Shown here one piece after another: positions 8,624 through 15,931 of a stretch of 64,000 nt of DNA. The DNA lies in NCBI GenBank assembly GCA_016719785.1, contig JADJYJ010000003.1:620001-684000 (forward strand), given 5' to 3'. A model generated the notes under the pieces. It was given only the letters and a program-made list of their open reading frames with translations, had not been told where the DNA came from and did not search any database. How positions within the stretch are numbered: the first letter of the stretch is position 1; each line of letters starts with the position of its first letter. Both the position numbers and the translations under genes were made by a program. This stretch comes from Candidatus Amarolinea dominans. Lineage in GTDB: Bacteria > Chloroflexota > Anaerolineae > SSC4 > Amarolineaceae.

Positions 8624-9796
8624 ATGAGCGCGGAAGTGAAGCCTGGCTACAAGCAGACCGAGGTCGGGGTGATTCCGGAGGATTGGCGCGTCGAGACTAT
8701 TGAACAGATTTCTGACGTTGGGCGTGGGCGGGTTATTAGTCACAAGGAGATAGCTGCGTCCAGAAACCCAAACTACCCTGTGTATTCGTCGCAGACATCA
8801 AATAACGGTGTGATGGGATATATCGACACGTTTGATTTCGACGGTGAATACATCACTTGGACAACTGATGGTGCCAATGCTGGAACAGTATTCCATCGGA
8901 ACGGTAGGTTCAATTGCACGAACGTTTGCGGCACGATCCGCCTGAGAGCAGACAATGCCGTATTTGTTTCAAAAGTCCTCGGCAGGATAGCACCCCGGCA
9001 TGTCTCGCGGAATCTCGGAAATCCTAAGTTGATGAATGATGTGGTGAAGCGGATCACGTTGCCCCTGCCGCCCACCCTCGCCGAACAACGCGCCATCGCC
9101 GAGGCGTTGAGCGATGCGGATGCCCTCATCGAATCGCTGGAGCAGCTCATCACCAAGAAGCGCGGCATCAAACAAGGCGCGATGCAGGAATTGCTCACCG
9201 GCAAGAGGCGGCTGCCGGGGTTCAGTGGGGAGTGGGAGGTGAAGCGGTTTGGGGATGTTGTCGCTCCTCGACACGACCGGATTGATCCAAAAAGAACTGG
9301 GGTTCAGGAGTTCTGCGTCGAGTTGGAACATATCGGTTCTGCAACTGGTGCACTTTTGGGCAGTTCGAGTACTGGAGGACAGTCTTCGCTGAAGTCAGTT
9401 TTTCGTGCAGGCGATGTTTTGTTCGGAAAACTCCGCGCCTATTTGAGGAAATACTGGTGGGCTGATTGTGCCGGCGTCTGCTCGACTGAGATCTGGGTAT
9501 TCGCGCCAAATGAGAATCTTATTTCCACCGCTTACCTGTTTCAGATGGTTCAAACCGACAAGTTTATTGAAGTCGCAAGCTCCTCATACGGGACGCACAT
9601 GCCGCGCTCCGACTGGAACGTAGTGAAAAACTACGAGTTGCTATTGCCACCAGTCCTCGAACAAACTGCCATCGCCACCATCCTCTCCGACATGGACGCG
9701 GAGATCGCCGCGCTGGAGGGAAAGCTGGTCAAGGCGCGGCAGGTCAAGCAGGGGATGATGCAGGAGTTGCTCACCGGGAGGGTGCGACTCGTATGA
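8624..9796 (+). CDS. hsdS: Type I restriction-modification specificity subunit HsdS
   Basis: I set the start at ATG 8624 (MSAEVKPGYKQTEVGVIPED), which has AAAGGAGG 7-8 nt upstream; the reading frame is open further 5' but the family begins here. The 390-residue product has the two-TRD layout: TRD1, then the conserved spacer PLPPTLAEQRAIAEALSDAD...KKRGIKQGAMQELLTGKRRL, then TRD2 and a second spacer LLPPVLEQTAIATILSDMD...ARQVKQGMMQELLTGRVRL. HsdS sets the recognition sequence of the HsdM/HsdR complex. It looks intact although both partner genes are truncated. It overlaps the next gene by ATGA. Confidence 0.92.
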   Translation: MSAEVKPGYKQTEVGVIPEDWRVETIEQISDVGRGRVISHKEIAASRNPNYPVYSSQTSNNGVMGYIDTFDFDGEYITWTTDGANAGTVFHRNGRFNCTNVCGTIRLRADNAVFVSKVLGRIAPRHVSRNLGNPKLMNDVVKRITLPLPPTLAEQRAIAEALSDADALIESLEQLITKKRGIKQGAMQELLTGKRRLPGFSGEWEVKRFGDVVAPRHDRIDPKRTGVQEFCVELEHIGSATGALLGSSSTGGQSSLKSVFRAGDVLFGKLRAYLRKYWWADCAGVCSTEIWVFAPNENLISTAYLFQMVQTDKFIEVASSSYGTHMPRSDWNVVKNYELLLPPVLEQTAIATILSDMDAEIAALEGKLVKARQVKQGMMQELLTGRVRLV

Positions 9797-10593
9797 AAGA
9801 AGAGCAGGTGGAGCAGATGGATCAATCAGATGGGCCGGCGGACCGCGCGGCCCCGCATGACGGGAAACGGCTGCGACCAAGCGGAGGCTACCGCAAGTTG
9901 CGCTCATTTCAAGTGACGACGGTGATTTACGATGCCACGGTGCGCTTCTGCGAGCGCTTCCTGGACAAGCGCTCCCGCACGGTGGATCAGATGGTGCAGG
10001 CAGCGCGCAGCGGCCGGCAGAACATCGCCGAGGGCAGTCGCGCGGCTGCCACTTCAAGCCACACCGAACTGCGGCTGGTGAATGTGGCGCGGGCCAGCCT
10101 GGACGAGTTGCTGCTGGATTACGAGGATTTCTTGCGTCAGCGCGGCAAGCGGCTGTGGGGCAAGGATGACCGCGAGGCGCGCGCGGTGCGGGCGGTGGGG
10201 TGGCAACAGGAGAAGGCGGCCTCGTTTAACCCGTCCGATCCCGCCGCCCACTGGAAGGCCTACGCCGCCTGGCTGGATCACGAGGACCCTGCCATTGTCG
10301 CCAACACGACTATTTGCCTGATCCACCAGGCCAACTACCTGCTGGATCAGCAGATCGCCGCGCTCGAACGATCGTTCATCACCGAGGGCGGTTACAGCGA
10401 ACAACTGGCCGCGGCAAGGCTTGCGGAACGGGGGAAGCAGCAGGGGACTGCCCCGGCGGCGAATGACGCGCCAGCCTGCCCAGCATGTGGCAGAGCGATG
10501 GCCCTGCGCACGGCGCGCAAAGGCCCGCACGCGGGCGAGCAATTCTGGGGTTGCACGGGCTACCCGGAATGCAAAGGGACGCGGGCGGCCTAA
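9793..10593 (+). CDS. Four-helix-bundle protein with C-terminal topoisomerase-type zinc ribbon
   Basis: The N-terminal ~130 residues resemble the 23S rRNA IVP/four-helix-bundle family (YDATVRFCERFLDKRSRTVDQMVQAARSG then RQNIAEGSRAA and ELRLVNVARASLDELLLDYED). The C-terminus carries a zf-C4_Topoisom ribbon, CPACGRAMALR...FWGCTGYPECKG, with four Cys ligands. This arrangement is known as the four helix bundle suffix family, often found inside type I RM loci; its function is not established. It starts in the hsdS stop codon (ATGA), so it is cotranscribed with hsdS. Confidence 0.85.
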   Translation: MKEEQVEQMDQSDGPADRAAPHDGKRLRPSGGYRKLRSFQVTTVIYDATVRFCERFLDKRSRTVDQMVQAARSGRQNIAEGSRAAATSSHTELRLVNVARASLDELLLDYEDFLRQRGKRLWGKDDREARAVRAVGWQQEKAASFNPSDPAAHWKAYAAWLDHEDPAIVANTTICLIHQANYLLDQQIAALERSFITEGGYSEQLAAARLAERGKQQGTAPAANDAPACPACGRAMALRTARKGPHAGEQFWGCTGYPECKGTRAA

Positions 10594-10636
10594 GGGGCTT
10601 GTCAGATCCGACGGATCGGACGAAGAGAAGCAGGGG

Positions 10637-11965
10637 ATGATGCAGAAATTGCTGGTTGATATTCCCAACAAGGTGCGCGACATCCTGGGCATCATCGTGG
10701 ATGTGAATTTGCACGCGGAAAATCAGCGGGAATATCTGGAGATCGTGGTCGAACCCTACCCCTATCCCGTGAGCTACAAGGGCGAATACCATTACCGCAG
10801 CGGCAGCACCAAGCAGGAACTAAAGGGCGCGGCGCTGGACAAGTTTCTGCTGCGCAAACAGGGGAGGCATTGGTACGGCGTACCCGTGCCCTATGTCACG
10901 CTGGCCGATCTGGATGGCCGGTCGCTGGCCTATTTTCGTAGGCGCGCCGAGCGCAGCGGACGTTTGTCAGCCGAGATATTGCAGGAGACAGATGCCAACC
11001 TGATTGACAAGCTGCACCTGACGGATGGCGCCTATCTGAAGCGGGCCGCCGTGTTGCTCTTTCACCCCGACCCGGAACGCTTTGTTACTGGAGCCTTCGT
11101 GAAGATCGGCTACTTCCGCACTAACGCCGATCTGCTGTTTCAGGATGAGATCCACGGCAGTCTCTTCACCCAGGTCAGCGAGACCATGGACCGCCTGCTG
11201 AACAAGTATCTGAAGGCGCTGATCTCCTACGAAGGCATCCAGCGGGTGGAGACCTACCCGGCGCCCGAAGAGGCGTTGCGTGAGGCGGTGCTCAATGCGG
11301 TGATGCACAAGGACTACGGCAGCGCCACACCTATTCAGATCAGCGTCTATGCAGACAAGATTATGCTCTGGAACCCAGGGCAGTTGCCCCTCGGCTGGAC
11401 GGCTGCGCGGCTGCTCGAAAAGCATTCGTCCGAGCCGTATAACCCCGATGTGGCCAATGCCTTCTTTCGGGCAGGCATGATCGAAGCCTGGGGACGTGGT
11501 ATCGAAAAGATCCTGGCAGCCTGTCAAGCCGCCGGAATGCCTGCGCCAGAGTTGCGCTACGAGCAAACGGGACTGTGGATCGTCTTTGCCTTTCGACCAG
11601 AAGCGATACTCCGAGAGTCACAGTCGCAGCCAGAGTCACGGCCAGAGTCACAGCCGCAGCCAGAGTCACAGCCAGAGTCACGGCCAGAGTCGCAGCCAGA
11701 GTCACAGCCAGAGTCGGCATCGCTGGAGATGCGCGTGCTTGGTCTTCTTGCCACCAGCGGTCCCATGTCCAAATCGGCGCTCTCCGATGCACTGGGACAA
11801 AGAGAGGTCTCAGGTCATCTGAATCAACTGATGCGCAGGTTGGTGGCTGCCCGGTGGGTGGCCTACATGATCCCCGATAAGTCCCAAAGCCGGCTGCAAG
11901 CGTACCGCATCACGGCAGAAGGCCGCCAGCGGCTGACCAACCTGCAACAAGGACCGCTGCCATGA
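10637..11965 (+). CDS. AlbA_2/Schlafen-type ATP-binding protein lacking its N-terminal end
   Basis: From MMQKLLVDIPNKVRDILGIIVDV and YPYPVSYKGEYHYRSGSTKQEL the sequence follows the AlbA_2 (former AAA_4) domain of RecG-related ATP-binding proteins, then a HATPase_c_4-like region (EEALREAVLNAVMHKDY, GMIEAWGRGIEKI). A Ser-Gln-Pro-Glu repeat tail and a winged-helix C-terminus (LLATSGPMSKSALSDALG...) follow. Family members begin about 60-70 residues earlier with a TEWK-type strand, absent here, so the 5' end has been lost. The start at 10637 (GGGG just upstream) is the only reasonable one. Relatives often accompany RM and other defence islands. The next gene overlaps by ATGA. Confidence 0.75.
   Translation: MMQKLLVDIPNKVRDILGIIVDVNLHAENQREYLEIVVEPYPYPVSYKGEYHYRSGSTKQELKGAALDKFLLRKQGRHWYGVPVPYVTLADLDGRSLAYFRRRAERSGRLSAEILQETDANLIDKLHLTDGAYLKRAAVLLFHPDPERFVTGAFVKIGYFRTNADLLFQDEIHGSLFTQVSETMDRLLNKYLKALISYEGIQRVETYPAPEEALREAVLNAVMHKDYGSATPIQISVYADKIMLWNPGQLPLGWTAARLLEKHSSEPYNPDVANAFFRAGMIEAWGRGIEKILAACQAAGMPAPELRYEQTGLWIVFAFRPEAILRESQSQPESRPESQPQPESQPESRPESQPESQPESASLEMRVLGLLATSGPMSKSALSDALGQREVSGHLNQLMRRLVAARWVAYMIPDKSQSRLQAYRITAEGRQRLTNLQQGPLP
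11618..11720 (+). repeat. 12-bp degenerate tandem repeat encoding SQPE/SRPE
   Basis: About eight units related to CAGCCAGAGTCA encode QPESRPESQPQPESQPES-type sequence between the ATPase and winged-helix domains. Similar PESQ tails are common in this protein family. All length changes of one unit stay in frame. Confidence 0.85.
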
Positions 11966-12507
11966 GCACCATCGGCCAACCCGAACGCGCGACCCAGAAC
12001 CGGGTGATCGCTTTGTTCCGCGACGAGCTCGGCTACCACTACCTCGGCGACTGGACCGACCGCGACGACAACAGCAACATCGAGGAAGGGCTGCTCACCG
12101 CTCACCTGCGCAAGCACGGCTACGCGCCGGCGCAGATCAACGTGGCGCTCTACAAGCTGCGCACCGAGGCGGACAACCCCAACCGCAGCCTCTACGACAA
12201 CAACAAGGCGATCTACAGCCTGCTGCGCTACGGCGTGCCGGCCAAGATCGAGGCCGGCCAGGTCACAGAGACGGTCAAGCTGATCAACTGGGAGCAGCCG
12301 GAGCAGAACGACTTCGCCATTGCGGAAGAAGTCACGCTGCGGGGCAACTACGCGCGGCGGCCCGACCTGGTGCTCTACGTCAACGGCATCGCCGTAGGTG
12401 TCATCGAGCTGAAGAACAGCCGCGTCTCCCTCGGCGACGGCATCCGCCAAAACACCTCCAACCAGAGCAAAGAGTTCAAAATTGAATTGAGAAAATACGG
12501 AAAATGA
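11962..12507 (+). pseudogene. hsdR: Truncated type I restriction endonuclease subunit HsdR (N-terminal domain only)
   Basis: The 181 residues match the HSDR_N nuclease domain, including RRPDLVLYVNGIAVGVIELKNS, which supplies the D...E-x-K nuclease residues. The match breaks after GIRQNTSNQSKEF, and seven or eight unrelated residues lead to a stop. Full HsdR is roughly 1000 residues with a SNF2-type motor, all missing here. It starts in the stop of the AlbA_2 gene and its own stop overlaps the next ATG. The abrupt loss at about 12476 marks the right edge of the damaged RM island. Confidence 0.85.
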
Positions 12508-12893
12508 ACGATGGCGTGATGCTCTGGCTGGGCGGGCCGGCGCCAGAGGTCGCCGCGGCCCTGGCGCAAACGCTGACCGGCGCAACCTGCTGGCCGGTGG
12601 ACGCCGATACGGTGTGCGCGGTCGCGTCACAGACCGATGAACACCTCTCCGCCTGTGTAGAGCGCGCTGTCCGCGGCGCACAAATCGCCAGCCGGCAGGG
12701 CGCCGCGGTGGGGTTGGCGGTCGGCCCGCTGGCGACGGCCGGCCATGCGAACCCCACGCGGGAACGAGCACGCCGCGCCGCCGCGTTGGCGAGCGCCGGC
12801 GAGATCATCCTGGCCTGGGGCAGTCAAGCCTATGTGCGCGGCACATTCGAGAGCGTCAGCACCGGCTTCGTGAGACTGATCGAACTGGCCTGA
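12504..12893 (+). CDS. Small protein resembling the end of a class III nucleotidyl cyclase fold (weak)
   Basis: A 129-residue protein beginning MNDGVMLWLGGPAPEVAAAL. The C-terminal half (GLAVGPLATAGHANPTRERA, RRAAALASAGEIILAWGSQA) resembles the last strands of adenylate/guanylate cyclase domains (the ARxASxAxxGEILLS pattern). The metal-binding aspartates and preceding half are not evident, so it would not be catalytic. It follows the broken hsdR directly and is convergent with the AsnC-type gene. A hypothetical protein is the safe call. Confidence 0.45.
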   Translation: MNDGVMLWLGGPAPEVAAALAQTLTGATCWPVDADTVCAVASQTDEHLSACVERAVRGAQIASRQGAAVGLAVGPLATAGHANPTRERARRAAALASAGEIILAWGSQAYVRGTFESVSTGFVRLIELA

Positions 12894-12911
12894 GCAAGCG
12901 CGCCGGCGGCT

Positions 12912-13187
12912 TCACAGGCCAATGGCAAACATCCGCTCCAGGTCATACTGCGAGTAGGCGCGGAACGCAATCAGCGTTTCCGTGCTGTGGATGCCGGTCA
13001 GCTTGATCATATGCTCCGTCACCAGACCGGCGATGGCATCGTTGTCCTTGACCCGCGCCACCGCCACCAGGTCGAAGCGGCCGCCCACTGAGTAGACCTC
13101 GGTGACGCCCGGCAGCGCCAACACCTGCGCCGCCACATCATTGACGCGGCCATGCTCGACATTGATCAGAATGATTGCTGTTACCAT
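12912..13187 (-). CDS. Stand-alone Lrp/AsnC ligand-binding (RAM) domain protein
   Basis: A 91-residue protein (MVTAIILINVEHGRVNDVAA and LPGVTEVYSVGGRFDLVAVARV) that matches the AsnC_trans_reg/RAM effector-binding domain without the N-terminal HTH. Such stand-alone RAM proteins bind amino acids and may form oligomers with full regulators. The ATG at 13187 has AAGGAA 5 nt upstream. It stands alone, convergent with the gene at 12504. Confidence 0.88.
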   Translation of the reverse strand: MVTAIILINVEHGRVNDVAAQVLALPGVTEVYSVGGRFDLVAVARVKDNDAIAGLVTEHMIKLTGIHSTETLIAFRAYSQYDLERMFAIGL

Positions 13188-13219
13188 CCCATTTCCTTTC
13201 CTGCTTCACACAAAACGAC

Positions 13220-13287
13220 TCACACAGGGACACAGGGACACAGGGACACCAAAAAGTCCTCTCTGAACCCCCTGTGTCCCTGTGTGA
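13220..13287. repeat. 18-bp inverted repeat of ACACAGGG units
   Basis: TCACACAGGGACACAGGG (13220-13237) is perfectly complementary to 13270-13287, with extra tandem GGGACACA units in the loop. This CACAGGGA satellite type recurs as dispersed junk in many bacterial genomes. It lies in the ~250-bp gap between the divergent AsnC-type and marR genes. Confidence 0.7.
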
Positions 13288-13364
13288 AAACCCCTCAGCG
13301 GGACGCGAAAATGATACCACAGATTGGAAGAAGCGTCACATCGTTTGTGCTCGTTCGGGAAGAA

Positions 13365-13387
13365 AATAGTTCGCCGTCGAATAGTTC
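13365..13387 (+). promoter_or_regulatory. Direct repeat AATAGTTC (15-bp period) upstream of marR
   Basis: Two identical octamers at 13365-13372 and 13380-13387 lie 50-70 nt before the marR start. They may form a regulator site, but MarR operators are usually dyads, so the assignment is tentative. Confidence 0.3.
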
Positions 13388-13436
13388 TATCTGTTACTAA
13401 ATGCTGTTCGATTGGAACACGACACGGGAAGGAGCC

Positions 13437-13994
13437 ATGAATCAACCAGCGGACATTCATTTTCATGATCGCGACTTTCGGGAGTTGATGCAGCAGCACG
13501 GCATCGAGACGATCAGCGGTGTGGAGCTGTTGCGCTCGGTGCGCATTGTCAACAACCTGTACGATGCCATTTTTTCCGAGCGGCTGCGCGACAGCCAGCT
13601 TTCCGGGCCGCGCTGGGGGCTGCTGATGCGCCTGTACGCGGAGGAAATGCGCGGCAACCAGGAAGGCCTTTCCCCCTCGGTTTTGAGCTATCATCAGGCC
13701 GTGAGCAAGAACACCGTCAGCTCGCTCCTGCGCGGGCTGGAAGACCAGGGCCTGATCGAGCGCCGCCTGGACGCGCACGACCGGCGCTCGTTCACCATTC
13801 GCCTGACCGACCTGGGACGCAGCCGCATTCGCGAGCAGGCGCCCAGCCACGTGGCGTTTCTCAATCAATTGTGCGGCGACCTGAGCGCGGCCGATACCAC
13901 CACGCTCCTGGAACTGCTGGCGCGTCTGCGCCAATCGCTGCTTAGCCAGGCTGGCCCCGGATTTTGCCACGAACGGGCCGGGCGCGGCGCCTGA
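13437..13994 (+). CDS. MarR-family transcriptional regulator
   Basis: The start is the ATG at 13437 (MNQPADIHFHDRDF), preceded by GGAAGGAG. The 185-residue product has the MarR winged helix: SPSVLSYHQAVSKNTVSSLL (recognition helix), RGLEDQGLIERRLDAHDRRS and FTIRLTDLGRSRIREQ (wing). It lies 29 nt upstream of two ABC exporter genes on the same strand. It is therefore probably a local autorepressor of that operon, released by an exporter substrate; the ligand is unknown. Confidence 0.9.
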   Translation: MNQPADIHFHDRDFRELMQQHGIETISGVELLRSVRIVNNLYDAIFSERLRDSQLSGPRWGLLMRLYAEEMRGNQEGLSPSVLSYHQAVSKNTVSSLLRGLEDQGLIERRLDAHDRRSFTIRLTDLGRSRIREQAPSHVAFLNQLCGDLSAADTTTLLELLARLRQSLLSQAGPGFCHERAGRGA

Positions 13995-14023
13995 GCGCAA
14001 AGAAGAATAAAAAGGAGTTTCGA

Positions 14024-15919
14024 GTGCAAACACGACTTGCCAAACGGCACAAACAACGGGTGGATATGCCGGCCAAAGGAGGATTGGGCCGCGCCATCAA
14101 ATACCTGGGGCATTACAAGCGCCTGACCGCGGCGGCGTACCTGTTCCTGTTCATTTCGACTGCGGCGCAATTGGCTGTGCCGCAGTTAGTGCAGAATATC
14201 ATTGATGCTGTGACCAATGGCGTCATCGCCAAGCAACTGGCGCAGACGCCCGCGGCTTTTCTGAGCACCGCCCTGCAGCGCCTGGGCTGGACGCCTGAGC
14301 AGTTGGATACCTACCGCAACAGCGGCGAACAGGTGCTCGTCAACGCCATCGTGCTCATTGTCGCCTTTGCTATCATGCGCGGCATGTTCGCCTTTGCGCA
14401 GGCCTACACGTCAGAACGGGTGTCGCAGAGCATTGCCTTTGATTTCCGCAACGACCTCTACGCCAAGATTCAGCGCCTGTCGTTCAGCTATCACGACCGT
14501 AACCAGACCGGTCAGTTGATGATTCGCGCCACCGACGACGTGGAGAAAGTGCGCCTCTTCATCGGGCAAGGTCTGTTGCTGGCGATGCAGGCGTTCGTGC
14601 TGCTGACCGCCACCCTCACGATTCTGGTGGTCACCAACCTGAAGCTGACGTTGATCATCCTGCCGGTGCTGCCGGTGGCGCTCCTCCTCTTCATGGTGTT
14701 CGGCGCCATCAGTCAGCCGTTGTTTAGCGAGGTGCAGAAGCGCCTCTCGCGCCTCAACACCATTCTGCAAGAGAACCTGACCGGTATCAAGGTGGTCAAG
14801 GCCTTTGCCCGCGAGCCGCATGAGGAGCGCAAGTTCGACGTCGCGGCTGCCAGCCTGATGGAACAGAATATCAAGGTTTCCCGTACCTTCGCGTTTCTCT
14901 TCCCGGTCGTCTTTTTGATTGCCAACCTGGGCCAGGCCGCGGTGCTTTACTATGGCGGCAAACAGATCATTGATGGCACCCTCACCTTCGGCGAATGGCA
15001 GAAGTTCAGCCTTTACCTGGTCTACGTCTTCTTCCCCATCGGTCAATTGGGCTTCATCATCAGCCAGATGTCGCAGGCCAGCGCTTCCTCCAGCCGCATC
15101 TTCGAGATTTTCGACGCCAGGAACGATGTGGCCGACAAGCCGGGTGCGGCGGCGCTGCCCCCGGTGCAGGGCCATGTCACGTTCGAAGATGTGACCTTCC
15201 GCTACTTCGATAGCGGTGAGCCGGTTCTCTCCCAGGTCAGCTTCGACGCCAAACCCGGCGAGACGATCGCGCTGCTTGGCGCCACCGGCAGCGGCAAAAC
15301 AACGATCATCAACCTGCTGCCGCGCTTTTACGACATTAGCAGCGGGCATGTGCGCATTGATGGGCACGACGTGCGCGAGGTAACGCTCGACTCATTGCGC
15401 TCGCAGATCGGTATTGTGCTGCAGGAGACCAATCTCTTCAGCGGCACGATCCGCGAAAATATCGCGTTTGGTCGCCCGGAGGCTTCCCTGGCCGAGGTGA
15501 CGGCGGCGGCCAAAGCGGCTTCGGCGCATGACTTCATCATGAGCTTCTCCGCGGACTATGAAACGCCGGTGGGCGAACGTGGCTCCACCTTGAGCGGCGG
15601 TCAGAAGCAGCGCATCGCCATCGCCCGCGCCCTTCTGCTCAATCCACGGATCTTGATCCTGGATGACTCCACCAGTTCGGTTGACCTGCAGACCGAGTTC
15701 CAGATTCAACAGGCGCTCACCCGGTTGATGCACGGCCGCACCAGCTTTGTCATCGCCCAGCGCATCAGCACCGTGGTCAACGCCGATCAAATTTTGGTCA
15801 TGGAAAAGGGGCGCATCGTGGCCCGTGGCAAGCACGAAGACCTGATGGATAACAGCCCCATCTACGCCGACATCTATCATTCGCAACTCGTCAGCGACGT
15901 AGCCCTGACCGAGGAATAA
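14024..15919 (+). CDS. ABC exporter half-transporter, subunit with degenerate catalytic site
   Basis: I chose GTG 14024, which has AAAAAGGAG 6 nt upstream; the frame is open 20 codons further. The product is about 631 residues: a six-TM exporter domain (about 25-330), then the NBD with Walker A LLGATGSGKTTIINLL, signature LSGGQKQRIAIARAL and Walker B ILILDDSTSSVD. The catalytic Glu after Walker B is Asp, and the switch His is Gln (VIAQRIS), as in the non-consensus half of heterodimeric exporters. It pairs with the gene 12 nt downstream. Likely a drug or lipid exporter under MarR control. Confidence 0.92.
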   Translation: MQTRLAKRHKQRVDMPAKGGLGRAIKYLGHYKRLTAAAYLFLFISTAAQLAVPQLVQNIIDAVTNGVIAKQLAQTPAAFLSTALQRLGWTPEQLDTYRNSGEQVLVNAIVLIVAFAIMRGMFAFAQAYTSERVSQSIAFDFRNDLYAKIQRLSFSYHDRNQTGQLMIRATDDVEKVRLFIGQGLLLAMQAFVLLTATLTILVVTNLKLTLIILPVLPVALLLFMVFGAISQPLFSEVQKRLSRLNTILQENLTGIKVVKAFAREPHEERKFDVAAASLMEQNIKVSRTFAFLFPVVFLIANLGQAAVLYYGGKQIIDGTLTFGEWQKFSLYLVYVFFPIGQLGFIISQMSQASASSSRIFEIFDARNDVADKPGAAALPPVQGHVTFEDVTFRYFDSGEPVLSQVSFDAKPGETIALLGATGSGKTTIINLLPRFYDISSGHVRIDGHDVREVTLDSLRSQIGIVLQETNLFSGTIRENIAFGRPEASLAEVTAAAKAASAHDFIMSFSADYETPVGERGSTLSGGQKQRIAIARALLLNPRILILDDSTSSVDLQTEFQIQQALTRLMHGRTSFVIAQRISTVVNADQILVMEKGRIVARGKHEDLMDNSPIYADIYHSQLVSDVALTEE

Positions 15920-15931
15920 GGAGACATTATC

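Noticed and set aside
11618..11720. Possible CRISPR array or other spaced repeat
   Set aside because: This and the other short arrays (6548, 29877, 55354) are head-to-tail tandem repeats with no unique spacers and no cas genes nearby.
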